From Rickettsiales bacterium (lineage in GTDB: Bacteria; Pseudomonadota; Alphaproteobacteria; Rickettsiales; UBA1997), in NCBI GenBank assembly GCA_031269065.1, contig JAIRWJ010000088.1:1-5198 (forward strand): 5,198 bases of DNA, given 5' to 3'. Position numbers and translations under genes: made by a program. Numbering within the stretch: the first letter of the stretch is position 1; each line of letters starts with the position of its first letter. The notes under the pieces were generated by a model, which saw only the letters and a list, made by a program, of their open reading frames with translations, was not told the DNA's origin and ran no database searches. Below, one piece after another: positions 1-5,026 of this stretch.

Positions 1-138
1 CCCGCTGGTGTTTGCAGTTGGATAAATGATTACAATAAAGTCGACATTATGTATTATAAATCAGGAAAAATTTCTCGTGAAAGAAGTGTTGATTACATGA
101 AAGCCAAAGCTAGAAAGAACACGGGGTTCGGTGTCTAA
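1..138 (+). CDS. 3' end of an unidentified protein-coding gene
   Basis: A reading frame is open from the first base to a TAA at 136-138 and gives the last 45 residues of a protein, ending in KARKNTGFGV. The visible part is polar and basic (repeated Lys/Arg in the final 25 residues) with several Tyr, no membrane segment and no motif I can assign. Coding status is supported by the open frame and by the 8-bp overlap of its end with the start of the next gene (GTG at 131), the usual geometry of translationally coupled genes in one operon. Its neighbour carries a signal peptide, so a cell-envelope or secretion-related operon is possible, but that is inference. I do not recognise the family; the N-terminal part lies outside the window. 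Confidence 0.6.
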   Translation, partial: PAGVCSWINDYNKVDIMYYKSGKISRERSVDYMKAKARKNTGFGV

Positions 139-430
139 TTCCAAAAAATTAATTTTATTTTCATTTTACTCCGTTTCAATCCTCTGTGGTCTGTTATTTA
201 CCCCTCAAACAAAAGCCATCGAACTTCCAAAGAAAAGTGTCTTTGGACTGGAGCTCAGCATCAGCGTAGCCGGAGACCTGGAGCTAGAGTCTCTTCAAAG
301 CACAGAGGAGTCCTCATCCAAACAGAAGCAGCTGGGAGGTTCTCTCAGCGGTAGTGGAAGTGGAACTCTGTCCGCATCTAGCCCAGGGTGCCTTGGAAAG
401 GACTGGAGTCACTGTAGTGGACGAAGATGA
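131..430 (+). CDS. Small predicted exported protein, possibly truncated at its C-terminus
   Basis: Ninety-nine residues starting at a GTG that overlaps the stop of the upstream gene by 8 bp. The N-terminus looks like a Sec signal peptide: SNSKK, then a hydrophobic core (about residues 7-23, LILFSFYSVSILCGLLF), then a TKA|IE cleavage-like site near residue 29. The mature part is short, begins ELPKKSVFGLELSISV and becomes Ser/Gly-rich (about residues 60-85). No family is recognised. The last residues (CLGKDWSHCSGRR) do not look like a natural domain end, while another forward frame is open through this point and beyond 430, and a hairpin repeat starts 14 bp after the stop. A frameshift or repeat insertion that removed the original C-terminus is therefore plausible. 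The signal peptide is the strongest argument that the gene is real; function is unknown. Confidence 0.5.
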   Translation: MSNSKKLILFSFYSVSILCGLLFTPQTKAIELPKKSVFGLELSISVAGDLELESLQSTEESSSKQKQLGGSLSGSGSGTLSASSPGCLGKDWSHCSGRR

Positions 431-443
431 TGAGCTGGAATTT

Positions 444-470
444 CCTCCCTTGGCCGAAGGCCGGGGGAGG
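444..470. repeat. Strong hairpin, probable dispersed palindromic repeat
   Basis: The arm at 444-455 (CCTCCCTTGGCC) pairs over all 12 positions with the arm at 459-470, closing a 3-nt GAA loop. Ten pairs are Watson-Crick and two are G-T(U) wobbles when read as plus-strand RNA; on the minus strand those two become A-C mismatches. This points to selection, if any, on the plus transcript. The flank 471-486 (GTTGGGATGGGGATAG) with the arms resembles the GC-rich CCTCCC...GGGAGG intergenic repeats found in many copies in bacterial genomes, but copy number cannot be tested here. It lies 14 bp after the stop of the exported-protein gene and could stop or stabilise that transcript. No T-run follows, so it is not a classical intrinsic terminator. 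Confidence 0.6.
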
Positions 471-490
471 GTTGGGATGGGGATAGAGGT

Positions 491-690
491 AGAAGGCTTT
501 CTTGATTATCAATCTGATTATCAAAGAGTTTTTTGTTTTGAATTCTTCCTCCAATATCTTTATCTCTCAGAGCTTTCGCTATTCTACTGTTGAGTCTTTC
601 TGCCATTCCACTGGTTTTTGGGATCATAGGCAGTAATATATGGCACTCCATAGTCTTTGGACCCTTTCTGTACTCAATGAATCTATGCTC
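491..690 (-). pseudogene. Decayed transposase C-terminal fragment (DDE/rve integrase core, IS481-like)
   Basis: Read on the minus strand, one frame gives KGSKDYGVPYITAYDPK up to about 620. After a one-base shift in the five-T run at 615-619, the next frame gives TSGMAERLNSRIAKALRDKD. Joined, these match the end of the rve/DDE catalytic core of IS481/IS3-type transposases (pattern P-x-T-N-G-M-x-E-R-x-N-x-x-I), where the Glu of GMAER would be the third catalytic acid. Upstream of residue KGS the frame hits stops within a few codons (TGA at 674-676), and downstream the sequence runs out at a pair of TGATTATCAA direct repeats (503-512, 515-524). The first two catalytic Asp and all of the N-terminus are missing, so it cannot be active. 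Family assignment between IS481 and IS3 is uncertain; that it is a transposase relic is fairly likely. Confidence 0.6.
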
Positions 691-718
691 TATTACAAGA
701 ATTCTGGGTCTGGGATGA

Positions 719-731
719 CGGCAGGCTGCCG
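719..731. repeat. 13-bp palindrome just past the htpG stop codon
   Basis: CGGCAG-G-CTGCCG is a perfect inverted repeat with a single central base. It lies 3 bp beyond the htpG stop codon (735-737) in the direction of htpG transcription. The adjoining GGGATGACGG (711-720) reads on the other strand as CCGTCATCCC, which resembles the start of a widespread alphaproteobacterial intergenic repeat (CCGTCATCCCGG...). It may be a remnant of such an element and part of the same scar zone as the transposase relic. No T-run follows on the minus strand, so an intrinsic terminator is not supported. Confidence 0.45.
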
Positions 732-734
732 ATT

Positions 735-2675
735 CTATTTTGTTTTCTCCATAAACCCATTGATCCGGGCAGCAAATTCAGTGGGGTTTCTTAAGGGCTC
801 TCCCTCGAGAAGACAGGCTTCATCGAACAATACTCTGATAATTTCCTGGGAATTTCTAAGTTTGTCTGGATTGTCTAGGTTCTCCTGCAAAGTCTGGAGT
901 AAGCTATGTTGGGGGTTTATCTCTAGTATCTTCGGCATTGGCGCCATAATTTGCTTCTGTTCTAGAAGAAATCTCTCAAGTTTTATATCCATGGCCTTTT
1001 CGTCGGCTACGAGGCAAACTGGGCTCTTTGTTAGCTTTTTGGAAATCCTGATATCCTTCAGGTTGCAACTTTCCAGGGTGGTCTTGAACAATTCTATGAG
1101 GCTTCCATAACTACTCTCTGTCATGTTCCTAGATTCTTTTTCTCTGTTGAGCCTTTCCTTTTCGGCCCGGTCATCGTCGAATTCCAAATCTTCCGATTTC
1201 TCCTCTTCTTTTCCACTGAGATTGTCTATGTCTATGTCTGCTCTAGTTATAGATTTAAATTGATAATCTCTGTATTTATAGGTGGCCGTGGTCCAGAAAT
1301 CATCAACTGTATCGCACAGATATAGTACTTCTATGTCCTTTGCCTTAAAACCCTCAACCTGGGGGCTGTTGTCTGCATTCTGGATAGAGTTTCCGGTTAT
1401 GTAGTATATGGTTTTCTGGTCGGGCAGGGCACGTTCTAGGTAGGTTTTTAGCCCTATAGGTTTATTTACAGATTTGCTGCTATAGAATTTGCACAGATCA
1501 AGTAGACTGTCGTTGTCCACATTGTGCTCGCAAAGGCCTTCTTTTATAGCTGCACCAAAATTGTCCCAAAATTTCAGGTACTCGTCTGGTTCGCTCTGGT
1601 CCTTCTTTTCCAGTTCGGAAAATATCTTTTTAACCAGCGCCTTTCTTATTTTTTCTACCATACTGCTGTACTGAAGAGTTTCCCGGCTAATGTTAAGAGG
1701 TAGGTCTTGGCTATCCACAATGCCCTGGACAAATCTGAGATATCTGGGCAGAAGTTGGATATTTTCCTCTGTTATGAAAACCCTTTTTATATATAGCTTC
1801 ACCCGGGTATTCATCTCTGGGTTGAATAGATCAAAATTCCTACGGTCTGGAATAAACAGAAGATTTGTAAATTCCAGATTGCCCTCCACACGGTTATGGA
1901 GAATCATCCAAGGCTCTCCTGGCATATGAACTGCATGTCTGTAGAATTCCAGGTACTGCTCTCGGGTTATATCGACCTTTGGTCTAGTCCAGAGAGCAGT
2001 GCCTGTATTTATAGTTTCCAGGCTGGAATCGGTTGTTCCCATTTTTAGTCTTATAGGAAAGACTATATGGTCCGAGTAGGCCTTCACTATATGTTTTATA
2101 TGAAATTTATCCAGAAATAGGTCACTATCGTCTTTGAGATAGAGTATGACTTTGGTTCCTCTCGTAAATTTTCCATTGAATTTTTCTACTCTAAACTCAC
2201 CTTCTCCGTCAGATTCCCAGATATAGACCTCCTCACTTCCAGGAACTCTGGAAATGACCTCAACCTTCTTCGCTATCATGAAAGATGAGTAAAAACCGAC
2301 ACCAAATTGGCCTATGAGTTCCAAATTATTCTGTTCACCGCTCTTAGACATCTGTTCCAGGAAGGTTTCTGTCCCGGATTTTGCTATGGTGCCAAGCTGA
2401 ACTACCAACTCTTCACGGCTCATCCCTATTCCATTATCTCCTATGGATAGTGTCCTGGCTTCCTCGTCGATCTCTATATCTATTTTCAACTCTCCATCGT
2501 TTCCCAAGATATCTGGTTCCATGGTGGCTCTATATCTAAGTTTGTCACAGGCATCCGAGCAGTTAGAAATTAGTTCTCTGACAACTATGTCTCTATTTGT
2601 ATAGAGAGAGTGGATCATTAACTTCAGTATTTTCCTGTTTTCCACTCCAAACTCAAAATCCTGCCTTTCTGCCAT
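735..2675 (-). CDS. htpG: Molecular chaperone HtpG (bacterial Hsp90)
   Basis: A full-length 646-residue HtpG, slightly longer than the roughly 620-640 usual for the family. It is a cytosolic homodimeric chaperone that uses ATP hydrolysis to remodel client proteins, usually with DnaK. The N-terminal GHKL ATPase domain is complete: ELISNCSDACDKLRY (residues 34-48) supplies the catalytic Glu34 and Mg-binding Asn38, SIGDNGIGM (77-85) the adenine-contacting Asp80, TIAKSGT (96-102) follows, and GQFGVGFYSSF (122-132) is the glycine-rich lid end. The middle domain carries PLNISRETLQ (326-335), with Arg331 as the gamma-phosphate arginine. A charged segment (about 500-535, Glu/Asp/Arg-rich) precedes the C-terminal dimerisation domain, which contains MAPMPKILEINPQHSLL. 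One oddity is Cys39 where most homologues have Ala. The ATG at 2673-2675 fits the family N-terminus, but the leader before it (GATAAATTGAAATTCAT) has no clear ribosome binding site. All Trp codons are TGG and the stop is TAG. Confidence 0.98.
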   Translation of the reverse strand: MAERQDFEFGVENRKILKLMIHSLYTNRDIVVRELISNCSDACDKLRYRATMEPDILGNDGELKIDIEIDEEARTLSIGDNGIGMSREELVVQLGTIAKSGTETFLEQMSKSGEQNNLELIGQFGVGFYSSFMIAKKVEVISRVPGSEEVYIWESDGEGEFRVEKFNGKFTRGTKVILYLKDDSDLFLDKFHIKHIVKAYSDHIVFPIRLKMGTTDSSLETINTGTALWTRPKVDITREQYLEFYRHAVHMPGEPWMILHNRVEGNLEFTNLLFIPDRRNFDLFNPEMNTRVKLYIKRVFITEENIQLLPRYLRFVQGIVDSQDLPLNISRETLQYSSMVEKIRKALVKKIFSELEKKDQSEPDEYLKFWDNFGAAIKEGLCEHNVDNDSLLDLCKFYSSKSVNKPIGLKTYLERALPDQKTIYYITGNSIQNADNSPQVEGFKAKDIEVLYLCDTVDDFWTTATYKYRDYQFKSITRADIDIDNLSGKEEEKSEDLEFDDDRAEKERLNREKESRNMTESSYGSLIELFKTTLESCNLKDIRISKKLTKSPVCLVADEKAMDIKLERFLLEQKQIMAPMPKILEINPQHSLLQTLQENLDNPDKLRNSQEIIRVLFDEACLLEGEPLRNPTEFAARINGFMEKTK

Positions 2676-2701
2676 ATGAATTTCAATTTATCAAACTGTC
2701 A

Positions 2702-2732
2702 ATCATATAGTTATTCCCTTTCCTATTTGCAA
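2702..2732 (-). promoter_or_regulatory. Possible sigma70-type promoter for htpG
   Basis: On the minus strand TTGCAA (2732-2727) is followed after 17 bp by TATATG (2709-2704), or after 19 bp by TATGAT (2707-2702), about 30 bp before the htpG ATG. Matches to TTGACA/TATAAT are only moderate. I saw no convincing heat-shock (sigma32-type CTTGAAA...CCCCAT) arrangement or CIRCE inverted repeat in the 135-bp spacer. Read-through from the gene at 2811-4409 is an equally possible source of htpG transcripts. Confidence 0.25.
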
Positions 2733-2740
2733 GGAGGTGA
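2731..2740 (+). other. Perfect Shine-Dalgarno 10-mer without a gene (anti-SD on the htpG strand)
   Basis: AAGGAGGTGA on the plus strand is the full complement of the 16S rRNA 3' tail, yet no plausible start codon or reading frame follows within 15 bp (the first TTG frame, at 2755, closes after 17 codons). On the minus strand the same bases read TCACCTCCTT, identical to the 16S tail itself, and they would lie in any transcript that runs from the upstream gene into htpG. The flanking bases do not match 16S rRNA, so it is not an rRNA fragment. It may be chance. Confidence 0.3.
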
Positions 2741-2810
2741 ACAGAGCGGTTTTTTGGAAAAGGGAGAATCGCAGCATCCGTTGTTTGGCCGACTATCCCA
2801 AAAATAGCAC

Positions 2811-3371
2811 TTAGATATGCATCGAAACTTCTTTATCTAGTAATTGTTCAGACACTTCACTACTACATTCGCACAGTTTTTCATATTCCTTTTTCTTTTC
2901 ACTGTTGTTCTTGTCTTCATTGCTTGTACTCTTTCTGTCCCTATTCCTTCTGTCTTCTTTGGTATTTTTCCTTTCATCCTCGTTTTTATCCTCTTTCCCC
3001 CTTCCCTCTTTCTCTCTTTCTTTCTCTCTATCTCTGGCTTCTGTAAACTTTTTAACAGTTTTTAAATCTTCCAGATTTCTGCTCATAAAGCTTCCAACAA
3101 ATGGTCTCATATTTTCTGGAATTGACTCGGTAAATTCTCTAATTAATTTGCTTCGTTCCTCCGAAGCAGTGGAAACAACTTTGGCCGTCCCTTCCCTGGT
3201 ACTTTTTTCTAGATTTCTACTGAATTTATCTTCTTGTCCCTTTAGTCCTCTTTTGATAGCCGAAACTGCATTTACCATATATTTATTTCCATTGGTCTTA
3301 TTAGAATATAACTCGTTGGTATAGAACAGATAAGCAATAAGCACCACTACCAAAGCTGGAGGGAATGCCAC
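2811..3371 (-). CDS. C-terminal half of a TGA-split membrane protein (TM segment plus highly charged tail)
   Basis: From the GTG at 3369-3371 this frame encodes 186 residues: a hydrophobic stretch (residues 1-17, AFPPALVVVLIAYLFY), a mixed helical region (20-110), then an extreme Lys/Glu/Arg/Asp tail (about 110-165, with repeats such as REKEREKE and DRRNRDRK), ending CECSSEV...EVSMHI. The tail shows as a nearly pure pyrimidine tract on the plus strand (about 2885-3060). It is in the same frame as the gene ending at 3387, separated only by that gene's TGA and five sense codons (Ala-Ala-Ala-Val-Ala). Adding those codons extends the hydrophobic stretch from about 16 to about 22 residues, a normal transmembrane length. 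No ribosome binding site precedes the GTG. The piece is therefore best read as the second half of one protein. No family is recognised; independent expression is doubtful. Confidence 0.6.
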   Translation of the reverse strand: MAFPPALVVVLIAYLFYTNELYSNKTNGNKYMVNAVSAIKRGLKGQEDKFSRNLEKSTREGTAKVVSTASEERSKLIREFTESIPENMRPFVGSFMSRNLEDLKTVKKFTEARDREKEREKEGRGKEDKNEDERKNTKEDRRNRDRKSTSNEDKNNSEKKKEYEKLCECSSEVSEQLLDKEVSMHI

Positions 3372-3386
3372 AGCTACAGCAGCTGC

Positions 3387-3389
3387 TCA
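3387..3389 (-). other. In-frame TGA dividing one long reading frame
   Basis: The frames 4409-3390 and 3386-2811 are in the same phase; this TGA is the only stop between 4409 and the TAA at 2811-2813. The context is GGC GTG TGA GCA GCT GCT. Single-base ancestors include GGA (Gly), CGA (Arg) and TGG (Trp); Gly would fit the small-residue start of the membrane helix best. The window shows no sign that TGA means Trp: Trp215 in the same frame and all Trp in htpG are TGG. It is either a nonsense mutation, a sequencing error or a read-through site. Confidence 0.85.
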
Positions 3390-4409
3390 CACGCCCAGTG
3401 TGCTTCCAGCCATTTCAAAATTTCTTTCAACAACATCCTTGTTGTGTCTTTGTACCTCCTCGGTCCTAGCTTTGGCTAATTTTATGCTTTCATCCAGAAT
3501 AAGCGAATCTTCCTTATAGATTCTGGTAGATTCAAGTAATTTATTCATTGATTCATGATCGACTCTATCCCTGTAGGTGTCTCGAAATATCTCAACATCG
3601 GAAGCACAGCTCATAACTTCAAAACTCAACCCATGCCCAATTCCCGCCATGTCTTCAAATTTTCCAACGGAAATGACCGCACCAGTGATGTTTTCGATGA
3701 TATATTGTCTGTACTCCGACCTATCCTCATCCAACTTGGAGGGATCTACATTTTCTTCATTTTTCCAATCTGTTTCGAACTCCGACTCCATAATGGATTT
3801 CATTTCTGCAATTTCCGCCATTCTATCGGATACTCTACTAGCGTCCATTTTCCCCAACCCATCTACTTTTTTGCTTGCCAACACATTCAGATCTATATTT
3901 TTGTTTTCGAATGGTCTAGCTAGGTACATAATCCTATCCACAAAGCTTTTAACATACTCTTCGTCCTTACCCAGAATAGATAACATATTCATCATGGTGA
4001 AGAGATGGTATCCGTCGTTCATTGGATTGCTTACTTCACTTCTTGTGGAATCGATCCTGTGTCTCACAAAGTCTTTCCTCATGGAATTGGTAATTTTTTG
4101 CTCCACAGCAGGCTTGGGAATTGGTGGTTTGGCACTGGGACTAGGTTTTCCATCGCCGTCCAACTCATCGACCAGAGGAGTTGCTTGCGCTGCAGGTGAT
4201 GCCTGGGTGTTAGAACCCGTGATCTTCTGTTCATCGAGATCTGCCTCATTCGATAGAACTGGACTAACCTTTCCAGAACCGCTTGGTACCGGTCTACTTG
4301 AATCCGATTTTTTTCTGCGACCTGAAGCCCCTGATTGCCCAGACTGTGCCCTTTGTATTCGTTTTTTCTTACGATTCATCACATTATCTTCCTCTCCTGT
4401 CTCCGACAT
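3387..4409 (-). CDS. N-terminal half of a TGA-split protein; disordered basic N-terminus, function unknown
   Basis: A 340-residue frame ending in TGA. Residues 1-105 are low complexity (Ser/Pro/Gly/Lys) with two basic clusters, NRKKKRIQR (12-20) and GRRKK (30-34). EQKIT occurs twice (60-64 and 103-107), encoded by different DNA, so it is not a recent duplication. Residues 110-335 look folded and mostly helical, with no known motif. There is no signal peptide. The frame continues past the TGA directly into a transmembrane helix and charged tail (2811-3371), giving 533 codons in total, so the intact product would be a single-pass membrane protein with a large N-terminal domain. Two starts compete. 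ATG 4407-4409 has only a weak TTAGG upstream. ATG 4377-4379 (Met11) is preceded by AGGAGAGGAAG with 8 bp spacing and is the better-supported start. Function is unknown; a host-directed role is speculation. Confidence 0.8.
   Translation of the reverse strand: MSETGEEDNVMNRKKKRIQRAQSGQSGASGRRKKSDSSRPVPSGSGKVSPVLSNEADLDEQKITGSNTQASPAAQATPLVDELDGDGKPSPSAKPPIPKPAVEQKITNSMRKDFVRHRIDSTRSEVSNPMNDGYHLFTMMNMLSILGKDEEYVKSFVDRIMYLARPFENKNIDLNVLASKKVDGLGKMDASRVSDRMAEIAEMKSIMESEFETDWKNEENVDPSKLDEDRSEYRQYIIENITGAVISVGKFEDMAGIGHGLSFEVMSCASDVEIFRDTYRDRVDHESMNKLLESTRIYKEDSLILDESIKLAKARTEEVQRHNKDVVERNFEMAGSTLGV
4388..4398 (-). promoter_or_regulatory. Ribosome binding site favouring the internal start at 4379
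   Basis: AGGAGAGGAAG on the minus strand contains GAGGAAG 8 bp before the ATG at 4377-4379 (Met11 of the longer frame). It is the best-placed Shine-Dalgarno sequence of any minus-strand gene here; the ATG at 4407-4409 has only TTAGG close to it. Starting here removes the acidic SETGEEDN peptide and places the basic NRKKKR cluster at the very N-terminus. Confidence 0.5.
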
Positions 4410-4476
4410 AACCTAACTAATATTAACATATTTTCACTATGACATTTTTTTAGATAAAATCAACCATTATTTTAGG

Positions 4477-4491
4477 TATAAGATTCTTATA
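4477..4491. promoter_or_regulatory. Operator-like palindrome upstream of the minus-strand gene
   Basis: TATAAG-ATT-CTTATA is a perfect 6-bp inverted repeat with a 3-bp centre, about 70 bp before the ATG at 4409 (about 100 bp before the ATG at 4379), inside the AT-rich stretch likely to contain the promoter. The size and symmetry suit a small dimeric regulator. AT-rich palindromes of this length also arise by chance, so the call is weak. Confidence 0.25.
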
Positions 4492-4610
4492 TAACTGTTA
4501 TTTTCTATTTTTATAATTTTTGGAGTAGGTTTTTACCACGGAATGCCAAAGGAAGAGACAGGATGAGAGACAATTAGGTTAAATTTTAGCTTGAGCTTCC
4601 AGCATCCGAA

Positions 4611-4807
4611 ACAGGAAAGGGCCAGAATGCGGGTAAACAGGCCTATTAAATAAGTCTTACTGTTTAGTCCTACCTAATCCCTATTGACCTCTCTAATAGA
4701 TGACCTCAGAATCTACAGGAAAAATGGACTAGTGGATTCTAATATGTTTCCGTTGGTGAACCTCTCTATGAACAGGAAAGAGCAAAAAGTAAAGGCAACA
4801 CAGGAAA
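4611..4807 (+). repeat. Four scattered copies of ACAGGAAA
   Basis: ACAGGAAA occurs at 4611-4618, 4715-4722, 4772-4779 and 4800-4807, all in the same orientation. Two copies extend to ACAGGAAAAAT (4715 and 4800). A second motif, ACCTCTCTA, occurs at 4687-4695 and 4760-4768, before the second and third octamers. Spacing is irregular (104, 57 and 28 bp), so it is neither a CRISPR array nor a simple tandem repeat. It may be a degenerate duplication or a cluster of binding sites. Confidence 0.45.
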
Positions 4808-4812
4808 AATAG
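4684..4812 (+). CDS. Doubtful short ORF in the intergenic region
   Basis: A plus-strand frame is open from just after a TAA at 4675-4677 to a TAG at 4810-4812. Starts are possible at TTG 4684 (42 aa), GTG 4732 or ATG 4744 (22 aa, beginning FPLVNLSMNRKEQK). None has a good ribosome binding site. The peptide is mixed hydrophobic then basic, with no recognisable motif. The ACAGGAAA octamers at 4715 and 4800 fall in this frame and the one at 4772 too. It could be a decayed gene end or chance; it is listed because the stretch is otherwise empty. Confidence 0.15.
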   Translation: MTSLIDDLRIYRKNGLVDSNMFPLVNLSMNRKEQKVKATQEK

Positions 4813-4940
4813 GTACTCTGGAGTGTAAACTGATATTTACTATAGATATTACATTACTCACGAATTCCTAGGTTATCTGTTCAATTTATACAACAGTAAT
4901 ATATGTAGACCATGCAAAATATTAGACTCTTGGAAAGTCC

Positions 4941-4969
4941 TTGATTTATTAGCTCCCAGAGAATATTCT
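4941..4969 (+). promoter_or_regulatory. Candidate promoter for the pseudouridine synthase gene
   Basis: TTGATT (4941-4946) and TATTCT (4964-4969) are separated by exactly 17 bp, about 58 bp before the ATG at 5027. The -10 overlaps a perfect 10-bp palindrome, AGAATATTCT (4960-4969), which could be a repressor site or chance. The -10 box matches the consensus at only four of six positions. Confidence 0.3.
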
Positions 4970-5026
4970 GGAGGGCTAGGGGAATAGAGGTTTTGTGCTA
5001 AGTGTATCTGGGATTTGATAGAAAAA

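Larger units (their letters stand above)
4410..5026. other. Divergent intergenic region with no well-supported gene
   Basis: About 620 bp separate the minus-strand gene starting at 4409 from the plus-strand gene starting at 5027. Bases 4410-4520 are very AT-rich and presumably hold the minus-strand promoter, but several weak -10-like boxes prevent a choice. Bases 4520-4940 contain repeated short motifs and small open blocks, and the last 90 bp hold a candidate promoter for the plus-strand gene. No tRNA, tmRNA, RNase P RNA or signal-recognition RNA signature was seen. The length is unusual for a compact genome and may conceal a small RNA or a decayed gene. Confidence 0.6.

Noticed and set aside
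640..1110. Plus-strand 156-codon frame overlapping the 3' end of htpG
   Set aside because: Antisense to an unambiguous, conserved htpG; no recognisable protein.
2721..2760. Fragment of 16S rRNA 3' end suggested by TCACCTCCTT on the minus strand
   Set aside because: Bases either side do not match the conserved 16S tail; only the 10-mer agrees.
2741..2810. Intrinsic terminator after the gene ending at 2811
   Set aside because: I found no stable stem followed by a T-run on the minus strand; the A/T runs here lack an adjacent GC-rich hairpin.
2905..3324. Plus-strand open frame with long Leu/Ser/Phe runs that looks like a multi-span membrane protein
   Set aside because: The apparent hydrophobicity is the reverse reading of the Lys/Glu/Arg-rich tail (pyrimidine tract); there is no ribosome binding site or family match.
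3387..3389. UGA read as tryptophan through an alternative genetic code
   Set aside because: htpG and the same split gene use TGG for Trp at conserved or ordinary positions, and htpG needs no TGA decoding; one TGA is not evidence for reassignment.
3577..4416. A 279-codon open frame on the plus strand opposite the N-terminal half of the split gene
   Set aside because: It is antisense to a frame with better codon character and a good ribosome binding site; its translation is Ser/Leu/Phe-rich, typical of a reversed Lys/Glu/Arg/Ser gene.
4611..4807. CRISPR-like repeat array
   Set aside because: The repeat is only 8 bp, spacing is irregular and there are no cas genes.
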